NCBI RefSeq assembly: GCF_017876495.1 | Contig: NZ_JAGIOB010000001.1 | Location: 806,001 to 870,000, forward strand | Reading direction: 5' to 3' | Length of the DNA: 64,000 nt | Origin: Microlunatus capsulatus | Lineage (GTDB): Bacteria; Actinomycetota; Actinomycetes; Propionibacteriales; Propionibacteriaceae | Shown here: piece by piece, positions 1 to 7,423 of the stretch | How the letters are laid out: each line of letters begins with the position of its first letter | Position numbering within the stretch: position 1 is the first letter of the stretch | Notes under the pieces: generated by a model | The model's input: only the letters and a program-made list of their open reading frames with translations | Databases searched by the model: none | What the model was told of the DNA's origin: nothing | Position numbers and translations under genes: made by a program

Positions 1-1410
1 TGGACGCGGCTGGCGCCCGAGCCCTTCGAGCCCGACGGCCGCGGCGGCATGGGGAAGAAGTCCGTCCGCGTCCGCTGGGAGGTCGCGGCCGACGAGCGGT
101 TCCGCCGGGTGGTCCGGCGCGGCAGCGCCGTGGCCAGCGCGGAGCTCGGCCACTCGGTGCACCCCGAGGTCGACGGCCTGGAGCCGGACCGGCGCTACTG
201 GTACCGCTTCCGCGTCGGCGACCACCTCTCCCCCGTCGGCCGCACCCGCACCTTCCCCCGCCGCGGCAGCGCGCCGAAGGACCTGCGCTTCGCCTTCGCC
301 TCCTGCCAGGCCTGGCACGACGGCTACTACACGGCCTACGACCACATGGCCGAGGAGGACCTCGACCTCGTCGTGCACCTGGGCGACTACCTCTACGAGA
401 AGGGGCTGAAGTCGAACAAGCGCGGGGTGGACCTGCCCGCGCACTTCGACCCCGAGACCTTCAGCCTGGCCCGCTACCGGCTGCAGTACGCGCTGTACAA
501 GGCCGAGCGGCCGCTGCAGCGGGCGCACGCGGCCTTCCCCTGGATCCAAACCATCGACGACCACGAGGTCGAGAACAACTTCGCCGACGACCGCTCCCAG
601 GCCGACACGGGCTCCGACCAGGACCCCGCCGTCTTCCGCCGCCGTCGGGCCCGGGCCTTCCAGGCGATGTACGAGAACATGCCGCTGCGCCGCAGCCAGC
701 TGCCCGACGGCCCGGACGTGCGGCTCCATCGCCGGCTCCCCTACGGCACCCTCGCCGACTTCACCATGCTCGACACCCGGCAGTACCGCAGCGACCAGCC
801 GTGCGGCGACGGCGAGTCCGCGAGCTGCGACGAGCGCTACGACCCCGACCAGACCATGCTGGGCGGCAAGCAGAAGCGCTGGCTGCTCGACGGCTTCTCC
901 AGCTCGCGCGCGCAGTGGCAGGTGCTGGGCAACCAGGCGCCGATGGGCCAGACCGACCTCACCCCCGGCGGCGACGAGACGCGGGTGTACCTCGACCCCT
1001 GGGACGGGTACGTCGCCGAGCGCAACCAGGTCCTCGGCGAGGCGCAGGACCGCGGGGTGCGCAACCTCGTCGTCATCACCGGCGACCGGCACCAGAACTA
1101 CGCCCTGGACCTCAAGCGGGACTACGACGACGCCCGCTCCGCCGTCGTCGGGACCGAGTTCGTCGGCACCTCGATCACCAGCGGGGGCGACGGCGGCGAC
1201 CGGACGCCCGAGATCGCGAACCTGCTGGCCGCCAACCCGCACTTCCGGTTCGCCAACTCCCAGCGGGGCTACGTCCGCGTGCACGTCGACCGGGAGCGCT
1301 GGCGGAGCGACTTCCGGGTGGTGCCCTACGTGCTGCGGAAGGGTGCGCCGGTCAGCACCCGGGCCAGCCTCGTCGTCCAGGACGGGCGTCCCGGCGTGCA
1401 GACCAGCTGA
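1..1410 (+). CDS. phoD: PhoD-like alkaline phosphatase family protein (5' end cut by window edge)
   Basis: The reading frame is open from base 1, and codons before the first ATG (base 49) already read like PhoD N-terminal sequence (WTRLAPEPFEPDGRGG), so the true start lies outside the window. An N-terminal fibronectin-like PhoD domain (...VRWEVA to RTRTFP) is followed by the metallophosphatase domain: FASCQ, HLGDYLYE, IDDHEVENNF and ITGDRHQNY supply the expected metal ligands. The family consists of exported phosphodiesterases/phosphomonoesterases that use Ca and Fe to release phosphate. Export cannot be judged because the signal peptide would be outside the window. It converges on the uraA-like gene 33 bp downstream. 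Substrate is not determinable from sequence. Confidence 0.9.
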   Translation, partial: WTRLAPEPFEPDGRGGMGKKSVRVRWEVAADERFRRVVRRGSAVASAELGHSVHPEVDGLEPDRRYWYRFRVGDHLSPVGRTRTFPRRGSAPKDLRFAFASCQAWHDGYYTAYDHMAEEDLDLVVHLGDYLYEKGLKSNKRGVDLPAHFDPETFSLARYRLQYALYKAERPLQRAHAAFPWIQTIDDHEVENNFADDRSQADTGSDQDPAVFRRRRARAFQAMYENMPLRRSQLPDGPDVRLHRRLPYGTLADFTMLDTRQYRSDQPCGDGESASCDERYDPDQTMLGGKQKRWLLDGFSSSRAQWQVLGNQAPMGQTDLTPGGDETRVYLDPWDGYVAERNQVLGEAQDRGVRNLVVITGDRHQNYALDLKRDYDDARSAVVGTEFVGTSITSGGDGGDRTPEIANLLAANPHFRFANSQRGYVRVHVDRERWRSDFRVVPYVLRKGAPVSTRASLVVQDGRPGVQTS

Positions 1411-1443
1411 GCCAGACCGCCCGGCCCGCGGGCTCCCCGCGGG

Positions 1444-2712
1444 TCAGGCGGTGCCGCGGGCCCGCGCGACGGCGTTCATCACGTGGTAGACCACGATCGC
1501 CGCGACGGTGCCCAGCGCGATGCCGTTGAACGACACGGTGCCCACGGTGAAGGTGAACGGGGCGATGGCCACGACCAGCGCAGTCGCCGCCGTCAGCTGG
1601 TTGGTCGGCTTGGCGAAGTCGACCCGGTTGTCCATCCAGATCTTGACGCCGATGATGCCGATCAGCCCGTAGAGGGCCGTCGTCACCCCGCCCAGCACGC
1701 CAGCGGGGATGGTGTTGATGACCGCGCCGACCTTCGGGGAGAGGCCGAGCAGCACCGCGAACGCCCCGGCCACCCAGTAGGCCGCCGTCGAGTAGACCCG
1801 CGTCGCCGCCATCACGCCGATGTTCTCCCCGTAGGTCGTGGTGCCCGAGCCGCCGCCGAGCCCGGCCAGCGTGGTGGCCAGGCCGTCGGCGAGGAGCGCC
1901 CGACCGGTCAGTTTGTTGACAGCAGGGTCGGTCATCTGGGCGACGCCGCGGATGTGGCCGACGTTCTCGGCCACCAGCACCAGGACGACGGGCAGGAACG
2001 CCGGGAGCAGCGACCAGAACCCGGGCGTCAGCTGCGGCGCGGTGAACTCCGGCAGTCCGACCCAGCCGGCCGCGGCGACCGGGGCGTAGTCGACCTCGCC
2101 GCGCAGCACGGCGACGACGTAGCCGACGACCACCCCGAGCACGATCGAGAGCCGGCCGAGGATGCCGCGGAACACCACGGTCGCGAGGATGACCGCCGCG
2201 AGCGTGATCACCGCCGTCACCGGAGCCTTGACGAAGTTGTCGCGCGCCGCCGAGGCCAGGTTGAAGCCGATGAGGGCGACGATCGCGCCCGCGACGACCG
2301 GGGGCAGCAGCGCGTCGATCCAGCCGGTGCCGGTCACCTGGACCACCAGCCCCACCAGGGCCAGCAGCAGGCCGACGGCGACGATGCCGGCGAGTGCGCC
2401 GCCCCGGCCGTCGGAGGCGGTCGCGGCGGTGATCGGGGCGATGAAGGCGAAGGAGGACCCGAGGTAGCTGGGCAGCCGGTTCTTCGTCAGCAGGAGGAAG
2501 AGGATCGTGCCCACGCCCGAGAAGAAGAGGGTGGTGGTGGGCGAGAAGCCGGTGAGCACCGGCACCAGGAAGGTGGCCCCGAACATGGCGACGACGTGCT
2601 GCATCCCCAGCCCGACGGTCCGGCCCCAGCTCAGCCGCTCGGCGGGGCCGACGACGGCGCTCGCCTCGACGTTCCTCCCGTCGCCGTGGAGGGTCCAGAT
2701 CTGTCGGGCCAT
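1444..2712 (-). CDS. uraA: Uracil permease (NCS2 / UraA type)
   Basis: A 422-residue integral membrane nucleobase:cation symporter. The start is the ATG giving MARQIWTLHGDG; the frame stays open upstream but that part is Pro/Arg-rich and not family-like. Family hallmarks are visible: QHVVAMFGATFLVPVL in TM1, LPSYLGSSFAFIAPI in TM3, and GENIGVMAATRVYS, which contains the substrate-binding Glu region of UraA. Length fits the usual 415-430 residues and many hydrophobic segments follow. The match is closer to uracil than to xanthine/urate permeases, but substrate is inferred from family only. It is transcribed alone, convergent with phoD. Confidence 0.88.
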   Translation of the reverse strand: MARQIWTLHGDGRNVEASAVVGPAERLSWGRTVGLGMQHVVAMFGATFLVPVLTGFSPTTTLFFSGVGTILFLLLTKNRLPSYLGSSFAFIAPITAATASDGRGGALAGIVAVGLLLALVGLVVQVTGTGWIDALLPPVVAGAIVALIGFNLASAARDNFVKAPVTAVITLAAVILATVVFRGILGRLSIVLGVVVGYVVAVLRGEVDYAPVAAAGWVGLPEFTAPQLTPGFWSLLPAFLPVVLVLVAENVGHIRGVAQMTDPAVNKLTGRALLADGLATTLAGLGGGSGTTTYGENIGVMAATRVYSTAAYWVAGAFAVLLGLSPKVGAVINTIPAGVLGGVTTALYGLIGIIGVKIWMDNRVDFAKPTNQLTAATALVVAIAPFTFTVGTVSFNGIALGTVAAIVVYHVMNAVARARGTA

Positions 2713-2970
2713 GTCTGCCTGCTTCCGCCTCGTCCGCCCGGGGGTGCCGCGGGCCGGGAGGAGCGTAGCGGGACCGGCACCCGCCTTCCCGACGACGGCG
2801 CGGGGCCGGACGGCGGGCGGCCGGAACGGTCCGGCGGGCCGATCCTGAGCAGCTCCTGAGCCGGGCCGGGGCCCACGCCGGTGGTCGCTGGAGGTGGGCC
2901 CGGCAGAGTCCTCGACGTCGCCCGGCGCGACGGCCGCCACCGGCCCACCGACCCACCCCGAGGAGCTCCC

Positions 2971-3105
2971 GTGACCACCACCTCCCCCACCGCCCCGGCC
3001 CTCTGCTCCGCCGCCAGCGCCTCCGCGGCCGCCCGGGCCCGGCTCCGCGAGCGCGTCGCCGCGCTCTACGGCCCGCAGCCCACCGCCACCGCCGGGACGC
3101 GCTGA
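2971..3105 (+). CDS. Small hypothetical protein (44 aa)
   Basis: A GTG start is preceded by a good ribosome-binding site (GAGGAG, about 6 bases upstream). It encodes 44 residues beginning MTTTSPTAPALC and containing a short Arg-rich helix (ARARLRERVAALYG). It sits 62 bp upstream of the cmtR-like gene on the same strand, before that gene's operator. No family is recognised. Ala/Arg-rich composition is common in spurious frames at this GC, so the ribosome-binding site is the main support. Confidence 0.4.
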   Translation: MTTTSPTAPALCSAASASAAARARLRERVAALYGPQPTATAGTR

Positions 3106-3138
3106 CCCTCCGGCTCCTCGGGGCGACGGGAGCCTGCT

Positions 3139-3160
3139 CGGTACAGCGTTCGCTGTACCG
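3139..3160. promoter_or_regulatory. Operator palindrome of the metal sensor gene
   Basis: A 22-base inverted repeat with perfect 10-base arms (CGGTACAGCG / CGCTGTACCG) around TT, ending 7 bases before the GTG of the CmtR-like gene. Its position over the expected promoter/leader is typical of ArsR-family autoregulation: apo-repressor binds and metal releases it. Confidence 0.7.
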
Positions 3161-3167
3161 TCGGCCC

Positions 3168-3536
3168 GTGCTCTCCACCGCCACCGACGCGCTGGCCCGC
3201 TTCGGGCACGCGCTGTCCGACACCACCCGGACCCGGACGCTGCTCGCGCTGAGCGACGGCCCGGCCTACCCGGCCGAGCTGGCCGCGCTGGTCGGCGTCT
3301 CGCGGCAGGCGTTGTCCAACCACCTCGGCTGCCTGCGCGGCTGCGGGCTGGTCGTCGGGGTCCCCGAGGGCCGGCGCACCCGCTACGAGCTCACCGACCC
3401 GCGCATCGGGCACGCCCTGCAGGAGCTGCTGGCGGTCGTCCTCGTCGTCGACCCGGCCTGCCCGCCGAGCTCGGAGGCCCGGACCGCCGACCCGCGGGCG
3501 AGATCTGGGCGAGCCGACGCCGGGGTCCGGTCGTGA
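3168..3536 (+). CDS. cmtR: CmtR-like ArsR-family metal-sensing repressor
   Basis: A 122-residue winged-helix repressor. The recognition-helix region (VSRQALSNHLGCLRGCGLVVG) closely resembles Mycobacterium tuberculosis CmtR, a Cd/Pb sensor. The two CmtR cysteines of the DNA-binding helix are present (C55 and C59, spaced as C57/C61), and a third (C98, in VVDPACP) fits the CmtR C102 ligand. Start is GTG at 3168. The stop overlaps the transporter start by 4 bases (GTGA), so the two are translationally coupled. Predicted role: repress the operon in the absence of Cd(II)/Pb(II), acting through the palindrome just upstream. Metal identity is inferred from the ligand set. Confidence 0.85.
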   Translation: MLSTATDALARFGHALSDTTRTRTLLALSDGPAYPAELAALVGVSRQALSNHLGCLRGCGLVVGVPEGRRTRYELTDPRIGHALQELLAVVLVVDPACPPSSEARTADPRARSGRADAGVRS

Positions 3537-4315
3537 CGGCAGCACCGCTCCGGCTGGGACCGGCTCCCGCCCGCCGAGCGCTGCTCGCGCGCCGGGTGCG
3601 CTGGTTCGTGGCCGCGACGATCACGTACAACGTGGTCGAGGCCGTGGTCGCCCTCACCGCCGGGGCCCGGGCCTCGTCGTCGGCGCTGGTGGGTTTCGGC
3701 CTCGACTCCGTCGTCGAGGTCGGCTCGGCGGCCGCCGTCGCCTGGCAGTTCGCCGGCCGCGACCCGGAGGCGCGCGAGCGGACCGCGCTCCGGGTCGTCG
3801 CGCTCTGCTTCTTCGGCCTGGCCACCGTGGTCACCGCCGACGCGGTGCGCTCGCTGCTGGGCGCCGGGGACGCCGAGCACTCGACGACCGGCCTGGTGCT
3901 GGCCGGCTTGAGCCTCGCCGTCATGCCGCTCCTGTCCGCCGGGCAGCGCCGGGCGGGGCGCGAGCTGGGCTCCCGCTCAGCGGTCGCGGACTCCCGGCAG
4001 ACGCTGCTGTGCACCTACCTGTCCGCCGTCCTGCTGGTCGGGCTGGCGCTCAACAGCCTGTTCGGCTGGTCCTGGGCCGACCCGGTCGCCGCCCTGGTCA
4101 TCGCCGCCGTCGCCGTCCGGGAGGGCCGTGAGGCCTGGCGCGGGGACGCCTGCTGCAGCCCCGCCGCGGCGCTCGGCCCGGACACCGGGGAGGCGTGCGC
4201 AGACAGGTGCTGCGACGGGGAACTGCGGGACGACGACACCCAGAGCCCGTCCGCACCTGCTGTCTCACCACCGTTGCCGCACCCACGACCCGGCGCGCCG
4301 GCCCGGCGGGGGTAG
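3533..4315 (+). CDS. Cation transporter of the CDF type with Cys-rich tail
   Basis: A 260-residue membrane protein starting at GTG inside the cmtR stop. About six hydrophobic segments span residues 25-205, in CDF-like order, with conserved acidic positions GFGLDSVVEV in TM2 and WADPVAALVIA in TM5/6. The usual CDF zinc-site histidines of TM2/TM5 are absent; only the aspartates are seen. The hydrophilic tail carries CC, C and CC groups (DACCSP..., EACADRCCD), suitable for soft metals. Together with a CmtR-like regulator this suggests efflux of cadmium, lead or zinc from the cytoplasm. No cytosolic CDF beta-alpha-beta domain is evident. Confidence 0.75.
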   Translation: MTAAPLRLGPAPARRALLARRVRWFVAATITYNVVEAVVALTAGARASSSALVGFGLDSVVEVGSAAAVAWQFAGRDPEARERTALRVVALCFFGLATVVTADAVRSLLGAGDAEHSTTGLVLAGLSLAVMPLLSAGQRRAGRELGSRSAVADSRQTLLCTYLSAVLLVGLALNSLFGWSWADPVAALVIAAVAVREGREAWRGDACCSPAAALGPDTGEACADRCCDGELRDDDTQSPSAPAVSPPLPHPRPGAPARRG

Positions 4316-4316
4316 C

Positions 4317-4901
4317 TCAGCCCAGCGTGGCCGTCGCGGCGCGGAGGTCCTCCAGCGCCGCGAGCGAGCAGGCGGCGAGCCCGCCGGTGTCGCCGTCGGT
4401 CTCCGACCACCGCGCGTAGCCGCGCTTGAACGCGAGGACTCCGAGCTCGCTCGCGAGGTGCGCGGTGGGGTCGGGGACGCCGCGGGCGACGAGGGCGGCG
4501 GTCATGGCGGCCGCCATCCCGACGCTCTTGAGGGCGTCGCGCTCCTGCAGCTCGGTGCTCGCGGCCACGGCCGCCTTGATCCGCGGCCCCAGCTCGCGGT
4601 TGGCCGGACCCATCGCGGCCGAGGCGCGCTCGAGCCCGACGGCGACCGCCTCCAGCGGCGTCGCGCTAGCGGGGGCCTCGGCGACCCCGTCGGCCAGCAG
4701 CCGGCTGAGTGTCTCCTGCCCCGCCACCAGCAGCTCGCGCTTGTCGGAGAAGTGGCGGAAGAAGGTGCTCCGGGTCAGGCCCGCCCGCTCGGCGATCTGC
4801 GCGACGGTGGTCGCGTCGTAGCCCTGCTCGGTGAAGAGGTCGACCGCCGCGACGACCAGCCGCTCGCGCGCTCCCGGCTCCCATCGACCCATGCCCCCCA
4901 T
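4317..4901 (-). CDS. TetR/AcrR-family transcriptional regulator
   Basis: A 194-residue repressor-type protein. Residues about 8-55 form the TetR helix-turn-helix (ERLVVAAVDLFTEQGYDATTVAQIAERAGLTRSTFFRHFSDK shortened here to its landmarks TTVAQIAERAGL and TFFRHFSDK). The rest is a ligand-binding helical domain with no family recognised. Start is ATG 4901; ATG 4892 is an alternative. It is divergent from the reductase gene at 4978, and the shared spacer has an inverted repeat (4909-4930), so it most likely controls that gene and itself. The 3' end is 1 bp from the end of the convergent CDF gene. Confidence 0.88.
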   Translation of the reverse strand: MGGMGRWEPGARERLVVAAVDLFTEQGYDATTVAQIAERAGLTRSTFFRHFSDKRELLVAGQETLSRLLADGVAEAPASATPLEAVAVGLERASAAMGPANRELGPRIKAAVAASTELQERDALKSVGMAAAMTAALVARGVPDPTAHLASELGVLAFKRGYARWSETDGDTGGLAACSLAALEDLRAATATLG

Positions 4902-4908
4902 CCTAGGC

Positions 4909-4930
4909 TGATGGGACTATTGTCCCGTCA
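4909..4930. promoter_or_regulatory. Probable TetR operator in divergent spacer
   Basis: An inverted repeat TGATGGGAC-TATT-GTCCCGTCA with 8 of 9 pairs matching lies 7 bases upstream of the TetR start. A further copy of the right half (GTCCCATCA, 4955-4963) lies just before the reductase gene. The spacing suits one repressor controlling both divergent genes. Confidence 0.55.
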
Positions 4931-4977
4931 CGGTGCTACGGTGATGCAACACCAGTCCCATCACTCGAGGAGTCCTC

Positions 4978-5859
4978 GTGCACGTCTTCGTCACCGGTGC
5001 CACCGGCACCATCGGCTCTCCCGTGGTCGCCGAGCTGCTCGCCCACGGCCACACCGTCCTCGCCCTGGCCCGCTCCGACGCCTCGGCCCGCGCCCTCGAG
5101 TCCGTCGGCGCCGAGCCGCTGCGGGGCTCGACCGCCGACCTCGACGTCCTCCGGGACGGCGCGGCGCGCAGCGAGGGCGTGATCAGCCTCGCGTTCGGCA
5201 GCGACTACAGCAGCGGCGAGGCCGTCGCCCGCTCGGTCGAGGAGGAGGGCGCCGCCCTCGCGGCGCTCTCCGAGGAGCTCCAGGGCAGCGACCGACCCCT
5301 CGTCACGGTCTCGGGCACCCCGTGGGTGCCGGGTCGCCTGTCGACCGAGGCCGACCCCGCCCCCACCGACGGGCCCGTGGGCGGCCGCGGCCGCACCGTC
5401 GCCGCCCTGCTGGCCCTGGCGTCGCAGGGCGTGCGCGGCTCGGCCGTCCGGATGCCGCGCACCGTGCACCACCGGGGTCAGGGCGGGTTCGCCGGCCTGC
5501 TCACCGACCTGGCCCGCCGGACCGGGGTGTCGGCCTACCCGGGCGACGGCACCCAGCGCTGGCCGGCGGTGCACGCCCTCGACGCCGCCGTCCTCTTCCG
5601 GCTGGCGCTGGAGTCGGCGCCGGCCGGCACGGCGTGGCACGCGGTCGCCGACGAGGGCGACCAGGTCCGCGACATCGCCGCCGTCATCGGACGACGTCTC
5701 GGGCTGCCGGTCGCGTCGCGCCCGGTGGAGCACTTCGGCCCCTTCGGGCCGATCTACGCCCTCGACCAGCCGGCTTCCAGCGCGGCGACGCGCGAGGGCC
5801 TGGGGTGGCGCCCCACGCAGCCGGGCCTGCTCGAGGACCTCGAGAACCTCGCGCCCTGA
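4978..5859 (+). CDS. NAD(P)-dependent epimerase/dehydratase-type (atypical SDR) oxidoreductase
   Basis: A 293-residue Rossmann protein starting at GTG. The dinucleotide-binding motif VTGATGTIGSPVVAELL (residues 5-21) follows the extended/atypical SDR pattern GxxGxxG. No clear YxxxK catalytic pair is seen, placing it with NmrA/SDR-a-type reductases of unknown substrate. It is divergent from the TetR gene, which probably regulates it. A strong 28-base palindrome follows the stop as a likely terminator, so it is monocistronic. Confidence 0.8.
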   Translation: MHVFVTGATGTIGSPVVAELLAHGHTVLALARSDASARALESVGAEPLRGSTADLDVLRDGAARSEGVISLAFGSDYSSGEAVARSVEEEGAALAALSEELQGSDRPLVTVSGTPWVPGRLSTEADPAPTDGPVGGRGRTVAALLALASQGVRGSAVRMPRTVHHRGQGGFAGLLTDLARRTGVSAYPGDGTQRWPAVHALDAAVLFRLALESAPAGTAWHAVADEGDQVRDIAAVIGRRLGLPVASRPVEHFGPFGPIYALDQPASSAATREGLGWRPTQPGLLEDLENLAP

Positions 5860-5875
5860 CGGCTCGCCCGGACCA

Positions 5876-5903
5876 CCGCTGCGCCGGGCGCCCGGCGCAG
5901 CGG
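5876..5903 (+). terminator. Hairpin terminator after the reductase gene
   Basis: A perfect palindrome with 14-base arms (CCGCTGCGCCGGGC / GCCCGGCGCAGCGG) starts 16 bases past the stop at 5859. There is no T-tract, as is common in high-GC actinobacteria. Confidence 0.6.
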
Positions 5904-5950
5904 GGAGTTCTGTCGGTGGCGGCCCGTAGGCTTCCCGCCGTGAGCCGACG

Positions 5951-6220
5951 ATGAGCAAGGTCGACGCCCAGCGGGCGATGCGTGAAGCCAGGTACGCCCA
6001 GAACAACCCCGACGGACCGCGCCCGCGCGCGGCCTCCGCCGCGCCCTCCCCGGCGCCGGCGGCCCCGGCCAAGCCCGCGCGCAAGGCCGCGGCCGCCGCG
6101 AGCGCTGCGCCGGCCGCCGCCCCGACGGCCGCCGGCGCGCTCTGCGGGCACACCTCGATGAACGGGCGGAGCTGCACCCGCGAGGCCGGTCACGCCGAGA
6201 AGAGCCACCGCTACAGCTGA
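5951..6220 (+). CDS. Small protein with Ala/Pro linker and Cys/His C-terminal motif
   Basis: An 89-residue protein starting at ATG. The N-terminus (MSKVDAQRAMREARYAQ) is charged; residues about 25-60 are a low-complexity Ala/Pro/Lys linker; the last 26 residues hold a compact motif with CGH, SC and H...H (LCGHTSMNGRSCTREAGHAE), which looks like a small metal-binding or disulfide-bonded knuckle. No function is known to me, though such C-terminal modules recur in actinobacterial small proteins. A hairpin (6261-6300) follows. Confidence 0.7.
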   Translation: MSKVDAQRAMREARYAQNNPDGPRPRAASAAPSPAPAAPAKPARKAAAAASAAPAAAPTAAGALCGHTSMNGRSCTREAGHAEKSHRYS

Positions 6221-6260
6221 GGGCCCGCTCCCGGGTCCGCTGAGGCGCTCCCGCACCAGG

Positions 6261-6300
6261 GCTCCCTCCCGCACCTGCTGCTGTGTGTGCGGCAGGGAGC
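6261..6300. repeat. Hairpin repeat, copy 1
   Basis: Stem GCTCCCT...CGCAC pairs with GTGCG...AGGGAGC, followed by CCCGTCGTGC. The right arm and its flank (AGGGAGCCCGTCGTGC, 6294-6309) recur exactly at 6761-6776. It lies 40 bases after the small Cys protein and could terminate it. Confidence 0.6.
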
Positions 6301-6444
6301 CCGTCGTGCGGGTGGACGCGCGTCCCGCGTCCCGGGCGCCGGCGTCCGGGACGCAGTGGTTGGGTCCGTGGTCGGAGACCGGGGGGTCGGGCGTCGGGCC
6401 CGGGACCGATGCGCCGACGGGCCCGCGGCGCCGAGGCTGAGGCC

Positions 6445-6714
6445 ATGACGACCCAGACCTGCCCGTCCTGCGGCCACACCTTCCTCCCCGCCGACCCGAC
6501 GCCCGAGCGCGCGCCCGACCCCTCCGTCGTGCGCTGGTTCCGCACCGACCCCGGGTGGTCGGGCAGCCTGAGCACCGACGAGGTGCACGGCAGCTACCTG
6601 CGCTCGACCGGCGACGCCCCGGTCTCCCGCGCCCGCTTCGTCGCCGACCTCGCCCACCTCGGCGTCGAGGAGGTCCTCGACGACGACACGCCGTCGCTGG
6701 TCCGCCCGGGCTGA
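6445..6714 (+). CDS. Small zinc-ribbon-start hypothetical protein
   Basis: An 89-residue protein starting at ATG 6445. It opens with a CxxC knuckle (TCPSCGHTFLP), but only one CxxC pair is present, so a complete zinc ribbon would need a second partner or dimer. The remainder is acidic and soluble (VRWFRTDPGWSG, FVADLAHLGVEEVLDDD) with no recognised domain. Both flanks carry copies of the same hairpin repeat. Coding support comes from a sensible start and a balanced soluble composition. Confidence 0.6.
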   Translation: MTTQTCPSCGHTFLPADPTPERAPDPSVVRWFRTDPGWSGSLSTDEVHGSYLRSTGDAPVSRARFVADLAHLGVEEVLDDDTPSLVRPG

Positions 6715-6727
6715 CGTCGCACGCCGA

Positions 6728-6767
6728 GCTCCCGCACGCACCCTGCACCGTGCGTGCGCGAGGGAGC
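6728..6767. repeat. Hairpin repeat, copy 2
   Basis: Stem GCTCCC-GCACGCAC pairs with GTGCGTGC-(GCGA)-GGGAGC, followed by CCGTCGTGC as in copy 1. It sits directly after the stop of the zinc-knuckle gene and may terminate it. Confidence 0.6.
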
Positions 6768-6844
6768 CCGTCGTGCCCGACGGGCGCAGACCCCACGGCG
6801 ACGGGCGGCTAGGGTGCCGACGTGCGCGCTGCCCGGGACCGCCG

Positions 6845-7378
6845 GTGACCGACCTGGCCGTCCGGTACCCCCTCCTGCACCGGCCGGACCGGTGGGCGTG
6901 GGCGTCGATCACCATGACCTTCAGCACCCGGCTCCCGCCCGACGCGCTCGTCGCGAGCACCCACGTCGTCGGCTTCGTCGGCGAGGAGGTGCTGCTGTGC
7001 CGCGACGACCGCGTCGACGTGTGGTTCCTGCCCGGCGGCACCCGTGAGCCCGGCGAGGCGGTGGACGCCTCGCTGGCCCGCGAGCTCGGGGAGGAGGCCG
7101 GCGCCCGGCTGCGCGGGCCGTTCCACCGGCTCGGCGCCCACGTCGGCGTCTCCGACGCCGCCGAGCCCTACCGGCCGCACCTCCCGCACCCGGCGAAGGC
7201 CTGGCTCTGGGGCTGGGCCGACGTCGAGGTCGTCGGGCCGCCCACCAACCCCGCCGACGGCGAGCAGGTCACCGAGGTGGCGACCTTCCCGCTCGACGAG
7301 GCGGTCCGGCGCGCCGCGACGGACTTCCCCTGGGGCGGCGAGCTGGTCCGGCTGGCCGCCGAGCAGCGGCGGGGCTGA
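6845..7378 (+). CDS. Nudix hydrolase
   Basis: A 177-residue protein if started at GTG 6845 (VTDLAVRYPLLH). An earlier in-frame GTG at 6773 lies at the foot of the hairpin repeat and is less likely. The Nudix box is complete: GGTREPGEAVDASLARELGEEAG fits Gx5Ex7REUxEExGU and supplies the Mg-binding glutamates. The family hydrolyses nucleoside diphosphate-linked compounds; substrate is not predictable. The downstream MBL gene starts 45 bp later on the same strand, so co-transcription is possible. Confidence 0.85.
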   Translation: MTDLAVRYPLLHRPDRWAWASITMTFSTRLPPDALVASTHVVGFVGEEVLLCRDDRVDVWFLPGGTREPGEAVDASLARELGEEAGARLRGPFHRLGAHVGVSDAAEPYRPHLPHPAKAWLWGWADVEVVGPPTNPADGEQVTEVATFPLDEAVRRAATDFPWGGELVRLAAEQRRG

Positions 7379-7423
7379 GCCCGGCGCGCCCCCTGTCCGG
7401 CCGTCGACCGGTAGCGTCCGGCC

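Noticed and set aside
1352-3226. Long antisense or shifted open frames such as 1352-3226 (-), 8347-10956 (+), 50308-54033 (+) and 57013-58944 (-)
   Set aside because: They are Arg/Gly/Pro-rich or His/Asp/Gly/Val-rich shadow frames over well-supported genes, with no family motifs; high GC keeps them open by chance.
6773-6844. Upstream GTG start of the Nudix gene
   Set aside because: The added residues are Arg/Gly/Pro-rich, and the codon lies at the base of the hairpin repeat; GTG 6845 gives a family-like N-terminus.
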